A stretch of DNA of 64,000 bases, taken from contig NZ_JACHHN010000002.1 in assembly GCF_014202765.1 (NCBI RefSeq), forward strand, positions 606,138 to 670,137, written 5' to 3'. The position numbers and the translations under genes were made by a program. The notes under the pieces were generated by a model. That model saw nothing but the letters and a program-made list of their open reading frames with translations, was not told where the DNA came from and did not search any database. Shown piece after piece: positions 16,197 through 25,839 of the stretch. The number at the start of each line of letters is the position of its first letter. Positions within the stretch are counted from its first letter, which is position 1. This DNA comes from Silvimonas terrae (GTDB taxonomy: Bacteria > Pseudomonadota > Gammaproteobacteria > Burkholderiales > Chitinibacteraceae).

Positions 16197-17813
16197 GTGA
16201 ATATGTTCCAGCGAAAGTTACGCTATAGCGTCAAACAATGGCTACTACCGGCCATACTGGTCGGGCTGACTGCCCTGCAAGTCCAGGCTGCAACCAGCAG
16301 CAAGCCCAACATCCTGGTGATTTTTGGGGATGATATCGGGCAAGCCAATATCAGCGCCTACACCCACGGACTTGTGGGTTATCAAACCCCCAACATTGAC
16401 CGACTTGCCAAAGAAGGCACCATGTTCACGGACTACTATGCCGAGAACAGTTGTACCGCCGGGCGTTCATCGTTCATTACTGGTGAATCCCCGTTGCGTA
16501 CCGGGCTTTCCAAAGTAGGTGCGCCGGGTGTCGATGTGGGTCTGCAAAAATCCAACATCACCATTGCCCAGGCGCTTAAACCGCTGGGATACGCCACCGG
16601 CCAGTTTGGTAAAAACCACCTGGGCGACAAAGACCAATACTTGCCCACCGCGCATGGTTTTGACGAGTTCTTTGGCAACCTTTACCACCTGAATGCGGAA
16701 GAAGAACCAGAGCGCCCGTACTGGCCCAAAGATCAGGCATTCAACAAGCAATTCTCGCCACGCGGGGTCATTCATTCTTATGCCGACGGCAAAATAGAAG
16801 ACACCGGCCCATTGACCGCCAAGCGCATGGAAACCATTGACGACGAAACCACCGCCGCCGCCATTGGCTTCATGCAAAAGCAAGTCAAAACCGGCACGCC
16901 GTTCTTTGTCTGGATGAACACCACCCGCATGCACGTGTTTACCCATGTGCGGCCAGAGTTCAAGGGCAAGAGCGGCATGGCGGGCAATGAATACGCTGAC
17001 GGCATGTGGGAACACGATCAAGACGTCGGCAAACTCTTGAAAGCCGTAGATGACCTGGGTATTGCGGACAACACCATTGTTGTTTACACCACGGACAACG
17101 GGCCTAACCAGTTCTCCTGGCCCGATGCCGCCACCACCCCGTTCCGCAGTGAAAAAGACACCAACTGGGAAGGTGCGTTCCGGGTACCGGCTTTTGTGCG
17201 CTGGCCGGGGCATATCAAGCCAGGCACGGTCTCTAACGAAATGTTCTCCGGACTGGACTGGTTCCCCACCTTGCTGGCGGTGGCGGGCGACACCTCGGTG
17301 AAAGATCGCCTGTTAAAGGGTTGGGCACCCAAAGCGGGTGGCCCCACGTTCAAGAACCACCTGGACGGCTATAACCAGTTGCCTTACCTGGAAGGCAAAC
17401 AGCCCAAAGGCGCGCGCGACGAGTTCTACTACTTTGATGACGATGGCGTGCTGGTTGCCATGCGTTACCAGGACTGGAAATTTGTCTTTTGCGAGCAGCG
17501 AGAACCCGGCGGCATGCAAGTGTGGGCCAACCCGTTCACCTGCTTGCGCCTGCCCAAAATTTTCAACCTGCGCATGGACCCCTACGAGCGGGCGGACATC
17601 GTGTCTGACCAGTACTACGACTGGATGACCAAAAATGTCTACCTGAACGAATTGGCGGTCGCCAAAACAGCAGAATTCCTGCAGACCTTTGTGGCCTATC
17701 CGCCCAGCCAGAAACCGGCCAGCTTCAGCGTGGACCAGATCCGCGCCGGGGTAGACGCCGAAATTGAACGCAACGCCCAGCGCGCCCGGACCATTAGCGG
17801 CGGCAAAGACTGA
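16197..17813 (+). CDS. Secreted arylsulfatase (sulfatase family S1)
   Basis: A 538-residue enzyme with a signal peptide (cleavage near VQA-ATS). Metal ligands are in FGDDIG (Asp45, Asp46). The catalytic cysteine is Cys86 in the motif CTAGR, a variant of CxPxR that is matured to formylglycine. YTTDNGPN supplies the later metal-binding Asp and Asn. It hydrolyses a sulfate ester in the periplasm, so it could feed sulfur nutrition, although it lies far from the sulfur cluster. A GTG at 16197 or ATG at 16203 may start it; GAGGGAAG lies just upstream. Confidence 0.88.
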   Translation: MNMFQRKLRYSVKQWLLPAILVGLTALQVQAATSSKPNILVIFGDDIGQANISAYTHGLVGYQTPNIDRLAKEGTMFTDYYAENSCTAGRSSFITGESPLRTGLSKVGAPGVDVGLQKSNITIAQALKPLGYATGQFGKNHLGDKDQYLPTAHGFDEFFGNLYHLNAEEEPERPYWPKDQAFNKQFSPRGVIHSYADGKIEDTGPLTAKRMETIDDETTAAAIGFMQKQVKTGTPFFVWMNTTRMHVFTHVRPEFKGKSGMAGNEYADGMWEHDQDVGKLLKAVDDLGIADNTIVVYTTDNGPNQFSWPDAATTPFRSEKDTNWEGAFRVPAFVRWPGHIKPGTVSNEMFSGLDWFPTLLAVAGDTSVKDRLLKGWAPKAGGPTFKNHLDGYNQLPYLEGKQPKGARDEFYYFDDDGVLVAMRYQDWKFVFCEQREPGGMQVWANPFTCLRLPKIFNLRMDPYERADIVSDQYYDWMTKNVYLNELAVAKTAEFLQTFVAYPPSQKPASFSVDQIRAGVDAEIERNAQRARTISGGKD

Positions 17814-17840
17814 CGCGCATTGCAACTTGCCTGACGCAGT

Positions 17841-17868
17841 AGTCACCCGGTCCCCATGCCGGGTGACT
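17841..17868 (+). terminator. Hairpin after the sulfatase gene
   Basis: AGTCACCCGG (17841-17850) pairs perfectly with CCGGGTGACT (17859-17868). The following ATTGATTT is only moderately T-rich, so termination may be partial. Confidence 0.5.
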
Positions 17869-17928
17869 ATTGATTTCCCTTTGCGATGCCATCGCACCCA
17901 TTCCCTTTTACTCCGGAGTTCACAGGCC

Positions 17929-18900
17929 ATGAGCAGCCGCGATGCCGTCACGCGTTTGCAGCAACAAATGGAAACCAGCATCAAAGGGCAGAGCGAACTG
18001 ATCCGCCAGATGCTGATCGGCCTGCTGGCCAATGGGCATCTATTGCTGGAAAGCTTGCCGGGCCTCGCCAAAACCCGCGCGGTGAAAGCGCTGGCAAGCA
18101 ATCTGGACGCGACCATGCGCCGCATCCAGTTCACGCCGGATTTACTCCCGGCCGACATCACCGGGTCAGACATGCTTTACCAGGAAAACGGCAACAACCG
18201 TTTCCGCTTTGAACCCGGCCCGGTATTTGGCAACCTGATTCTGGCCGACGAAATTAACCGCGCACCGGCCAAGGTGCAGGCCGCACTCCTGGAAGCCATG
18301 GAAGAACACCAGGTATCGGTAGGCGGCAACACGCACAAAGTGCCAGACCTGTTTATGGTGCTGGCCACGCAAAACCCCATTGAACAAGAAGGCACGTACC
18401 CACTGCCGGAAGCGCAGATGGACCGGTTTTTACTGAAACTACGGGTCAGTTACCCCGCCAGCGCCGACGAACTGGAAGTCCTGCGCCTGGTGCGTAGTGA
18501 AGAAACCGGCACACCCAACGCAGCCCTCGCGGCGGCGACACCCGTAGCGCAGAGCGACATATTCGCCGCGCGCGCAGAAATCCACGCGATCTACGTCAGT
18601 GAGGCCATTGAGCGCTACATTGTCGACTTGCTCTGGGCCAGTCGAGCCAACCATAACGCTGATCTGGCGCGCTGGATTGCCGTTGGCGCCAGCCCGCGCG
18701 GCGGTATTGCGCTGGATCGCGCCAGCCGGGCCCATGCCTGGCTGGAAGGCCGCGACCATGTCACGCCGGATGATATTCGCGCTGTGGTCTTGCCCGCCCT
18801 GCGCCATCGCCTGGTCCTGTCTTATGACGCCTACGCGGACGGGCTGGATGCCGACGCCGTGGTCAACAAGCTGGTGCAGTCGGTCGCGGTGCCGGCTTAA
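17929..18900 (+). CDS. moxR: MoxR-family AAA+ ATPase
   Basis: A 323-residue AAA+ protein. The Walker A region is LLLESLPGLAKTRAVKA (about residue 44), Walker B is LILADEINRAP, and sensor motif ATQNPIEQEGTYPLPEAQ is typical of MoxR. These ATPases act as chaperones that insert cofactors or assemble partners with von Willebrand A domains, which follow in this operon. The reading frame extends into the sulfatase gene, but the ATG at 17929 gives the family N-terminus. Nine bases separate it from the DUF58 gene. Confidence 0.93.
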   Translation: MSSRDAVTRLQQQMETSIKGQSELIRQMLIGLLANGHLLLESLPGLAKTRAVKALASNLDATMRRIQFTPDLLPADITGSDMLYQENGNNRFRFEPGPVFGNLILADEINRAPAKVQAALLEAMEEHQVSVGGNTHKVPDLFMVLATQNPIEQEGTYPLPEAQMDRFLLKLRVSYPASADELEVLRLVRSEETGTPNAALAAATPVAQSDIFAARAEIHAIYVSEAIERYIVDLLWASRANHNADLARWIAVGASPRGGIALDRASRAHAWLEGRDHVTPDDIRAVVLPALRHRLVLSYDAYADGLDADAVVNKLVQSVAVPA

Positions 18901-18909
18901 AGGCGCGTC

Positions 18910-19899
18910 ATGGCAAATGCCCCCTCAATCCATCCGGACACCATCGGCACGGTGTATGTCGATGCGGCCTCGCTCATGCGGCTGGATCAATCCGCCGAAG
19001 GCCTGGTGTTCGACCCCTGGTTGCCCCGGGCCAGCATGCTGGCCGGTCGCCATGCCTCACGCATGCGCGGGCGCGGGCTCAACTTTGAAGAAATCCGGGG
19101 CTATCTGCGCGGGGACGACGTCCGCCATATTGACTGGAAAGCCAGTCAGCGCATGAACAAGCCACTGGTGCGGGTTTATACGGAAGAACGTGATCGCCCG
19201 GCGCTATTTGTGGTCGACCAGCGCATGTCCATGTTCTTTGGCTCCCAAAACGCCATGAAATCGGTCGTTGCCGCCGAATTGGCCGCCCTAGGCGCCTGGA
19301 TTGCCCTGCGCGGAGAAGATCGCGTCGGTGCCCTGCTGTTCAATGACGAGACCCTCTTGCCGTTCCGTGCTTTGCGCAGCCCTGGCCGGGTGAAGGAAAT
19401 CCTTGCGGCACTGGCCGGCATGAACCAGGCCTTGCACGCCCAAAGCAAAGTATCGGCCAAGGCAGGGCAACTGAACAAAGCGCTGGAATACGCACTGCGC
19501 ATAGCCGCCCATGATTACCTGGTCTGCATTGTCAGCGATTTTACCGGCGCCGATGCACGCACCCGCCAATTGCTGCGCCAGTTAAGCACCCATAACGACG
19601 TGGTCGCCGCGCTGGTTCTTGATCCCTTGTTTCAGCACCTGCCGGCGCACGCGGGCCGTATGGTACTGACCGGGGGACAGTTGCAGGCAGAGTTCAACTT
19701 TGACACGCGCAGCGTGCGACAACCCATTGAAACCTGGTTTAGCGACCAGGAAACACAAGTAACCGAACTACTCAAGGGCAGCGGCGTGCCAACACTGCGG
19801 CTGGATACCCGGCAACCGGTGACAGAACAACTGCGCCGCATGCTGGGTGACCGCCGCCCGCGCCCGGCCACCCTGCACCGACCTGGAGACGCCCGATGA
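18910..19899 (+). CDS. DUF58 domain protein of the Bat operon
   Basis: A 329-residue cytosolic protein. The family signature RGRGLNFEEIRGYLRGDDVRHIDWK lies near residues 53-78, and a VWA-like domain follows (FVVDQRMSMFFG, with D and S in MIDAS-like positions). DUF58 proteins accompany MoxR and Bat proteins almost everywhere. It overlaps the next gene by four bases. Confidence 0.9.
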   Translation: MANAPSIHPDTIGTVYVDAASLMRLDQSAEGLVFDPWLPRASMLAGRHASRMRGRGLNFEEIRGYLRGDDVRHIDWKASQRMNKPLVRVYTEERDRPALFVVDQRMSMFFGSQNAMKSVVAAELAALGAWIALRGEDRVGALLFNDETLLPFRALRSPGRVKEILAALAGMNQALHAQSKVSAKAGQLNKALEYALRIAAHDYLVCIVSDFTGADARTRQLLRQLSTHNDVVAALVLDPLFQHLPAHAGRMVLTGGQLQAEFNFDTRSVRQPIETWFSDQETQVTELLKGSGVPTLRLDTRQPVTEQLRRMLGDRRPRPATLHRPGDAR

Positions 19900-20366
19900 G
19901 CGATCCTCTGGCCGCGTTGCAAGAAATCCCCCCGCCACCCCCGGTAGCATGGACGCCGCAAACCTGGGGCTGGGCCGTGCTTTGTGTGTTCATGGTGGCA
20001 CTCTTGCTGTGGGTGATCTGGCGCTTGTGGCAGCACCACAAAGCGCAGGCCTGGCGCCGCGCCGCACTGGCAGAACTGGCCGCCATTGAAACTGCCTTGC
20101 ACGCCAACCCGCAGCAAATGACTGCTGTACGCGCCCTGCCCGCACTGGTCAAACGTGTGGCACTGATGATTGCTCCGCGCGATCAGGTGGCGCAACTCTC
20201 GGGCCCACAATGGTTGCAATGGCTGGACAACACCTGGCATGACAACGCGTTTTCCAGCGGGCCGGGCAAGCTGTTGCCGGCCCTGGCATGGCAACAGCAC
20301 CCGCCGGCTGAAACCGCCGAACTCATTAACCTGCTACGCCGCTGGATTGCCCATGTACCAGCTTGA
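19896..20366 (+). CDS. DUF4381 small membrane protein
   Basis: A 156-residue protein. A proline-rich N-terminus (EIPPPPPVAWTPQTWGW) leads into one membrane helix (AVLCVFMVALLLWVIWRLW) and a cytosolic helical part. This matches DUF4381, the usual small member between DUF58 and BatA in proteobacterial operons. It overlaps both neighbours. Confidence 0.85.
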   Translation: MSDPLAALQEIPPPPPVAWTPQTWGWAVLCVFMVALLLWVIWRLWQHHKAQAWRRAALAELAAIETALHANPQQMTAVRALPALVKRVALMIAPRDQVAQLSGPQWLQWLDNTWHDNAFSSGPGKLLPALAWQQHPPAETAELINLLRRWIAHVPA

Positions 20367-21354
20367 GTTTCCGCTGGCCGCACTGGCTCTGCCACTCCCC
20401 TTGCTGATCTGGCTTCTGTTGCCGGTCTACCGTGAAACCATGCCCGCCGTGCGCGTACCACTGTTCGAACAGATGGCAACGCTGGCGCACGCGCGGCCTT
20501 TAGCTGGCGCAGTGGTCATGCGCGCCAATTGGCTGCAAGTCGTGCTGGCCCCGCTTTGCTGGGGTTTGCTGGTGCTGGCCATGATGCGGCCCGTTTACGT
20601 CGAGCCCCCGGTTGAACGCATTGAAGCCGGGCGCGATCTGCTGCTGGCTATCGATCTCTCACAATCCATGGAGGCGCGGGATTACGTCAACGCCCAGGGC
20701 CAGCGACTTAACCGCCTGCAGGCCGCCAAACAGGTGATTGCGCCGTTTATTGATCGTCGGCGCGATGACCGCATTGGCTTGATTGCTTTTGGTGCCACGG
20801 CGTTTCCGCAAGCGCCGCTCACGCTGGATCATGACAGCGTAAAACAGTTGCTGGATGAACTGCAGATTGGCATGGCCGGCCCACAAACCGCCATTGGTGA
20901 CGCCATTGGCGTCGGCATTCGCATGACAGAGAAATCCAAAGCCAAAGAGAAGGTATTGATTCTGCTGACCGATGGCGGCGACACCGCCAGCAAACTGCCG
21001 CCGGAACGTGCCGCAGGCATTGCCAGGGACAAAGGGCTGATCATTCATACCATTGGCATTGGCGACCCGAACGCCACCGGTGAAGACAAGGTTGATCTGG
21101 CCGCCTTGCAGAAAATTGCCGCCGTCACGGGCGGGCAATTTTATCGGGGAGAGAACCTGCGCGGGCTGGAACAGATTTACACCACGCTGGATCGTATTAC
21201 GCCAGACAAGGTCAAGCGCCAGTCGCACCGTCCCAAACGTGAGCTTTTTTACCTGCCGCTGATGCTGGCAGGCGCTTTGATCGTGTTCTATCACGCGCTT
21301 ATGTTGTTCATCACACTGATTCGGCGCCCGCGTCGCCGGCCACTTACGGCGTAA
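20353..21354 (+). CDS. batA: BatA-like VWA membrane protein
   Basis: A 333-residue protein. Membrane helices flank a von Willebrand A domain with MIDAS motif DLSQS (in LLLAIDLSQSMEARD, about residue 100) and LLTDGGD further on. A C-terminal helix (FYLPLMLAGALIVFYHALMLF) closes it. The domain binds a divalent metal and a partner protein in the periplasm. The start at 20353 overlaps DUF4381; an upstream frame extension is out of register with the family. Confidence 0.88.
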   Translation: MYQLEFPLAALALPLPLLIWLLLPVYRETMPAVRVPLFEQMATLAHARPLAGAVVMRANWLQVVLAPLCWGLLVLAMMRPVYVEPPVERIEAGRDLLLAIDLSQSMEARDYVNAQGQRLNRLQAAKQVIAPFIDRRRDDRIGLIAFGATAFPQAPLTLDHDSVKQLLDELQIGMAGPQTAIGDAIGVGIRMTEKSKAKEKVLILLTDGGDTASKLPPERAAGIARDKGLIIHTIGIGDPNATGEDKVDLAALQKIAAVTGGQFYRGENLRGLEQIYTTLDRITPDKVKRQSHRPKRELFYLPLMLAGALIVFYHALMLFITLIRRPRRRPLTA

Positions 21355-21359
21355 CCGGC

Positions 21360-22388
21360 ATGGATATCAATCTTGATGCCTTTCACTTTTTGCGCCCGCA
21401 CTGGCTTTGGCTGATTGCGGTGGCGGCGGTGCTGGTTGTGTTATGGCATGCGCTGTCAGACCCCCGTCGCCGCTGGCGTGGCATTATCGCCCCGCACCTG
21501 TTAACGCACTTGCTGGTCGACCCTCACCGTTTCTGGCGCGTGCGCCCGGTCCACCTGACCGCACTCACCCTGACGGTACTGGCCGTGGCCGCCGCCGGCC
21601 CCACCTGGGAGCAAGAAGCCCCGCCGTTCTCGCAAGACACCGCACCGCTGGTCGTTGCGCTGGATTTATCCGCCAGCATGAACGCCACGGATATCCCGCC
21701 CACCCGGCTGGACCGCTGCAAGCAAAAGATCAAAGAGTTGATGAAGCTGCGTAACGGCGCCCGTACCGGCCTTGTGGTGTACGCCGGCACGGCGCATATG
21801 GTGGTGCCACCGACGGACGATCCGGATTTCATGGGCCTTTTCCTGGATGCGCTGGATACCTCGCTCATGCCACGCGCAGGCAAAAATGCGCTGGGCGCGC
21901 TGCAACAAGCAGACCACCTGCTGAGCAAAGAGCCCGCTGCCGGCACCATAGTGTTTTGCACGGATGGCTTTGACCGCAACCAGATTCCGGCGTTTGCCAA
22001 AGCCATTGGGCAGCAGCGTGCGCTGGTGTTGTTATTGGCGGTGGGCACAGCGCGTGGCGGGCCATTGCGCAGCCAGAATGGTGGCGTGGTGACCGATTCT
22101 GCCGGCCATCCGCAACAGGGCAAGTTTGATCTGGCCGCACTGCAAGCTGCTGCCGCCGCAGCAGACGCGCCACTCACCAGCGTGCGACTGGATGACGATG
22201 ACGTGGCATGGGTACAACGCCGCGCCGTCAGCCATATGCAGGCGGCAGAAGAACGCAATGCTCAGGTTCGCTGGAAAGAAGCCGGTTATTACCTGTGTTT
22301 TCCGCTGGCACTGCTGGCGGCGCTCTGGTTCCGGCGCGGCTGGGTGGGTTCGCTGGCTGCCCGTACTGCTGCTGGCCGGTTTGTTTAG
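21360..22388 (+). CDS. batB: BatB-like VWA membrane protein
   Basis: A 342-residue paralogue of the preceding gene, with VWA MIDAS motif DLSAS (LVVALDLSASMNATD) and FCTDGFD, and helices near both ends (WLIAVAAVLVVLWHAL and CFPLALLAALWFRRGW). BatA and BatB are usually paired and probably form a complex. It ends inside the start region of the TPR gene. Confidence 0.87.
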   Translation: MDINLDAFHFLRPHWLWLIAVAAVLVVLWHALSDPRRRWRGIIAPHLLTHLLVDPHRFWRVRPVHLTALTLTVLAVAAAGPTWEQEAPPFSQDTAPLVVALDLSASMNATDIPPTRLDRCKQKIKELMKLRNGARTGLVVYAGTAHMVVPPTDDPDFMGLFLDALDTSLMPRAGKNALGALQQADHLLSKEPAAGTIVFCTDGFDRNQIPAFAKAIGQQRALVLLLAVGTARGGPLRSQNGGVVTDSAGHPQQGKFDLAALQAAAAAADAPLTSVRLDDDDVAWVQRRAVSHMQAAEERNAQVRWKEAGYYLCFPLALLAALWFRRGWVGSLAARTAAGRFV

Positions 22389-22959
22389 CGCACCCCGCCC
22401 GGCTTATGCACTGGACATACGCTGGCAGGACGCGTTCTTCACGCCGGATCAGCAAGGGCGCTGGGCCTTTGAACATGGCCAGTTTACCGAAGCCGCCAAC
22501 CTGTTTGCCGACCCCATGTGGCAGGGTTGGGCGTGGTACCGCGCCGGCAATAACGCCGCAGCACTCACCGCTTTTGCCAATCTGCAAACACCCCAAGCGT
22601 ATTTCATGATGGGCAACTGCTATGCCCGACTGAAAGACTACCCGCGCGCCGTCGCCGCTTATGACAATGCCTTGAAACTCCAGCCGGAGTTTGCCCAGGC
22701 CAGGGCCAACCGGGCACTGGTGGCGGCATTAATCCCCAAGGCCAAACCCCCGACCAAAGACCAGCAACAGCAAGAAGCACCCAACCTCAAACCCGATGAA
22801 TTCAAGTTTGAAAAAGGCGACAAGGGCAAGGTGGTCAAGCTGACTGAAGCGCAACGCAAGGCGCTGGATGCAGACTTGTGGATGCGTAACCTGCACACCA
22901 CGCCAGCCGACTTTTTACGGCAGAAATTTGCCATTGAAGCTCAGGGCCAGAAGCCATGA
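22258..22959 (+). CDS. batC: BatC-like TPR protein
   Basis: Up to 233 residues. A hydrophobic signal or anchor (LPVLLLAGLFSAPRPAYA) is followed by tetratricopeptide repeats (about residues 70-150: FMMGNCYARLKDYPRAVAAYDNALKLQPEFAQARANRAL), a charged linker and the C-terminal DLWMRNLHTTPADFLRQKF block typical of Bat-linked TPR proteins. The start is uncertain: the only ATG before the signal segment is 22258, overlapping BatB by 131 bases, and a non-ATG start nearer 22350 is possible. Confidence 0.78.
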   Translation: MLRFAGKKPVITCVFRWHCWRRSGSGAAGWVRWLPVLLLAGLFSAPRPAYALDIRWQDAFFTPDQQGRWAFEHGQFTEAANLFADPMWQGWAWYRAGNNAAALTAFANLQTPQAYFMMGNCYARLKDYPRAVAAYDNALKLQPEFAQARANRALVAALIPKAKPPTKDQQQQEAPNLKPDEFKFEKGDKGKVVKLTEAQRKALDADLWMRNLHTTPADFLRQKFAIEAQGQKP

Positions 22960-24251
22960 GACGGCTACTGCTGATCCTCTGCTTGAGTGTGTTATTGCCC
23001 TGCCCGGCTGCCTATGCGGCCAGCAGCATGGCGCGGGCCCACCTGGAACCCGCCACCCCCGTCATGCCCGGGCAGCTGGTGAAACTGGTGGTCGATGCCC
23101 TGACCACCAACTGGTTTACCGCCGCACCGCTTTACCCAGCCATTGACATACCCGGCGCCATTGCCAGCCCGCCAAGTGATGACGCAGAAAACTTCAATAT
23201 TGAAATCAACGGGGTGAAATGGTTTGGGGTATCGCGCAGCTATATGATCACGCCGCAAAATGACGGCGACTTGAAGATCCCGGCCATCTCCCTGCAACTG
23301 GAGGTCGGCCAGGTGGGCAAAACCACGGCACGCACCCAGCCCCTCACCTTGTCCGTCAAGGCAGTGTCACGGCCTGCCGGGGCAGAAAACGCCATTGGCA
23401 CCACCCGCTTGCAGATCACCCAGCAAATCAGCCGCCCGCTCACCGGACTAAAACAAGGTGATGCGTTTACCCGCACCATCATTGTCAGTGTGGATGGGGT
23501 GCAAGGCATGCTGTTGCCGCCAGTCTCTTTCCCGCCCGTGCCGGGGTTGGCGGTGTATCCGAAACAAGGCCAGATCAAGGACATCACCAAAGATAGACAG
23601 GGGTTTCTCGGCAGCACCCGGCAAGACGCCGCCACGTATGTTATCCAGCAGGCCGGCAACTACACACTCCCCGCCATCAGCGTGGTGTGGTGGGACACCC
23701 GCGCCGGGCAATTGCGTACCGCCGTTGCGCCCGCACTGACGCTAAGCGCAGCGGCAACCCCCGCCTACAAACCCGAACTGGCCTTGCCGACAGAGGCGTC
23801 TGGTCCGGCCCCCGCGCGCATTCGGCATATTGATGTCGTGCGTCTGGCGCAAATGGTTGCGGTAGTGGTGATTACGTTACTGCTGTTGTGGTGGTCATTA
23901 CCGCATCTATGGCGCCGGGGTGTGCGCTGGTACCGGCGACCGCGGCAGATCAACGCGGCGCGCCTGGCATGGCACCAGTTGCGTATGGCGTTACGGGGGC
24001 ACCAGCCGGCCAAGCTGGTGCCTGCGCTGTATCACTGGCTGGATGCCACCCAACCCAACGGGCCTGCCCAGTTGCGCAGCGTGCTGGAGGCAGCCCAGGC
24101 GGCCACCTGGCTGGGTGCGATCTATGACAAAGAGGCTACTGCTACGCCCCCGGCGCTCTCAGCCCAGGATTTGCAGCCTTCCCGAACAAAGCAAGAACCC
24201 AACAAGCGGTCTGCATTGACACCGCTTAATCCGGACAACCGCGCATTTTGA
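22956..24251 (+). CDS. batD: BatD-like envelope protein
   Basis: A 431-residue protein with signal peptide (LLLILCLSVLLPCPAAYA), a long beta-rich periplasmic part, and a C-terminal membrane helix (LAQMVAVVVITLLLLWW, about residues 295-311) with a cytosolic tail. It fits BatD/BatE-type proteins closing the MoxR-Bat operon. It overlaps the TPR gene by four bases (ATGA). Confidence 0.83.
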   Translation: MRRLLLILCLSVLLPCPAAYAASSMARAHLEPATPVMPGQLVKLVVDALTTNWFTAAPLYPAIDIPGAIASPPSDDAENFNIEINGVKWFGVSRSYMITPQNDGDLKIPAISLQLEVGQVGKTTARTQPLTLSVKAVSRPAGAENAIGTTRLQITQQISRPLTGLKQGDAFTRTIIVSVDGVQGMLLPPVSFPPVPGLAVYPKQGQIKDITKDRQGFLGSTRQDAATYVIQQAGNYTLPAISVVWWDTRAGQLRTAVAPALTLSAAATPAYKPELALPTEASGPAPARIRHIDVVRLAQMVAVVVITLLLLWWSLPHLWRRGVRWYRRPRQINAARLAWHQLRMALRGHQPAKLVPALYHWLDATQPNGPAQLRSVLEAAQAATWLGAIYDKEATATPPALSAQDLQPSRTKQEPNKRSALTPLNPDNRAF

Positions 24252-24272
24252 ATCTACCAGGAGACAAACGTC

Positions 24273-25229
24273 ATGCGTTCCTGTTTTTTTCCATGTTCGA
24301 TGCTCGCCGGCCTGTTGGCGCTGGCCCTGCCGGCGGCCCATGCCACTGAAGGCGCACTAGGGCGGCCAATCACAGGCACGGCGGTGTCACCCGATATCGG
24401 CATTGTGCCGCCCGAGCCAGTGTGGATCGTGAATGTCGGTGAAATCTATCTGGATGGCACGGTCAGCGACGACCGGCTGGTGCCCATTGCGGGCAAAGAG
24501 TCTGCAGGGATCAGTGGCGAAATCTCTTTCACACAGGCTACGTTGATGAAAGTGTGGGACACCGGCGCCGGCCGCTGGAATTTCGCCTCCAGCTTCACCC
24601 TGCCTTATGTGTGGACCCAGGTCGACGGCACAGTGGGACTGGGGCCATTGCGCGCTGCCACCAGCCAGCAAGCATCCAACCTGTTTGATATCTACTTTGC
24701 GCCCATTATTGCCGGTTATCACATTTCAAAAACCGAGCATGTGGCGTTCAGTTTCAACGTCTGGGCACCCACCGGACAATACGACCCCACCAAACTGGCC
24801 AACCCCAGCCTGAACAACTGGACCTTTGTGCCGCAAGTGGCCTACACGCACATCTTTCCCGAGCAAGGCATGGAATTTGATGCGGTGAGTACCCTGCAGT
24901 TTTATACGCCCAATAAAGACACGGACTACCACAACGCGCCGCAATTCACCCTGGACCTGATGGGCCTCAAGCACTTTTCCAACAAGCTGGGGGTGGGTCT
25001 GGTGATGGGGACCACGCAGCAACTGGGGGATGATTCTGGCCCCACTGCCGCAAAACTCAACGGGTTCAAAGGGCATGACTACGCGATTGGTCCGATCGTG
25101 ACTTATGACGCCACGCTGGATACCAAACACACCCTGTCACTGGGTTTGCGCTGGGTACCTACGGTCAGCAGCAAGAACCGGCTGGATAGTCAGCACACCT
25201 TTATGGGTACGGCGTTGATGGCGTTTTGA
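24273..25229 (+). CDS. Outer-membrane beta-barrel of phenol MetA/SphA type
   Basis: A 318-residue protein with signal peptide (cleavage near AHA-TEG) and alternating beta strands ending in a C-terminal aromatic residue (MAF), as expected for an outer-membrane barrel. It resembles the PF13557 group annotated as involved in meta-pathway phenol degradation or transport. Substrate cannot be inferred. It lies 21 bases after BatD and before a strong terminator, so it probably belongs to the same transcript. Confidence 0.75.
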   Translation: MRSCFFPCSMLAGLLALALPAAHATEGALGRPITGTAVSPDIGIVPPEPVWIVNVGEIYLDGTVSDDRLVPIAGKESAGISGEISFTQATLMKVWDTGAGRWNFASSFTLPYVWTQVDGTVGLGPLRAATSQQASNLFDIYFAPIIAGYHISKTEHVAFSFNVWAPTGQYDPTKLANPSLNNWTFVPQVAYTHIFPEQGMEFDAVSTLQFYTPNKDTDYHNAPQFTLDLMGLKHFSNKLGVGLVMGTTQQLGDDSGPTAAKLNGFKGHDYAIGPIVTYDATLDTKHTLSLGLRWVPTVSSKNRLDSQHTFMGTALMAF

Positions 25230-25254
25230 TGGCGCGGCCCTGTCTTGCGCAAAC

Positions 25255-25287
25255 AAAAGGCCCGTACTTGTCACGGGCCTTTTTGTT
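25255..25287. terminator. Terminator after the Bat operon
   Basis: AAAAGGCCCGT (25255-25265) pairs with ACGGGCCTTTT (25273-25283), followed by TTTTTG on the plus strand. A-rich flank on the left also allows use by the minus-strand gene that converges here. Confidence 0.85.
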
Positions 25288-25577
25288 TACTCCCGCGGCG
25301 GCATTTTCTCTGCCTTGTACTTGGCAATGAAAATCCCCTCGTTCATCGAGTCCGCTTGCACCTTGAAGGGTCTGGTGGCGATTTCAGCTTTATGCAATCC
25401 ATCGATGACATAGGACCATTTCCAGAACAGTCCGGACCGCCAGACCGTTACGCACAAATGGTGTCCGGCGTGATCAAACTCTTGTACCACGGTGTCATCA
25501 GTCATCAAGCCATCCGGTTGTGGGCATGACTGATCATAGACACAAGCTCCCGATGCTGCGGCTTTTTTTAACGGCAT
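25287..25577 (-). CDS. Hypothetical protein
   Basis: A 96-residue protein beginning MPLKKAAASGACVYDQSCPQ, with two cysteines near the N-terminus and a conserved-looking core (HHLCVTVWRSGLFWKWSYVID). No family is recognised. The reading frame extends upstream to 25646; the ATG at 25577 gives the shorter protein. It converges on the Bat operon terminator. Confidence 0.5.
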   Translation of the reverse strand: MPLKKAAASGACVYDQSCPQPDGLMTDDTVVQEFDHAGHHLCVTVWRSGLFWKWSYVIDGLHKAEIATRPFKVQADSMNEGIFIAKYKAEKMPPRE

Positions 25578-25839
25578 GAATGAAATGCGCGGGTTGGGTG
25601 AGAGAGCCCCTCCTTGTGAGTTATGCCGCCCAACGCGCCGCCCCATTCTGGCGCACTGTAAAAACTAACAGGGTTCCGTGCCTTCGGGACTACACCTATC
25701 TTGTAAGCAAGCAACGTCACCGGAAGCGGACAACCAGGGGAATGCTTCGGCTGCCTTGCAGTTTGCGTGAGCCCGCCCGGATTCCAGAACAGCGCGCCAC
25801 CCAATACCCATTCCCTGCAGGAAACAAAGGCCTGCCAGC

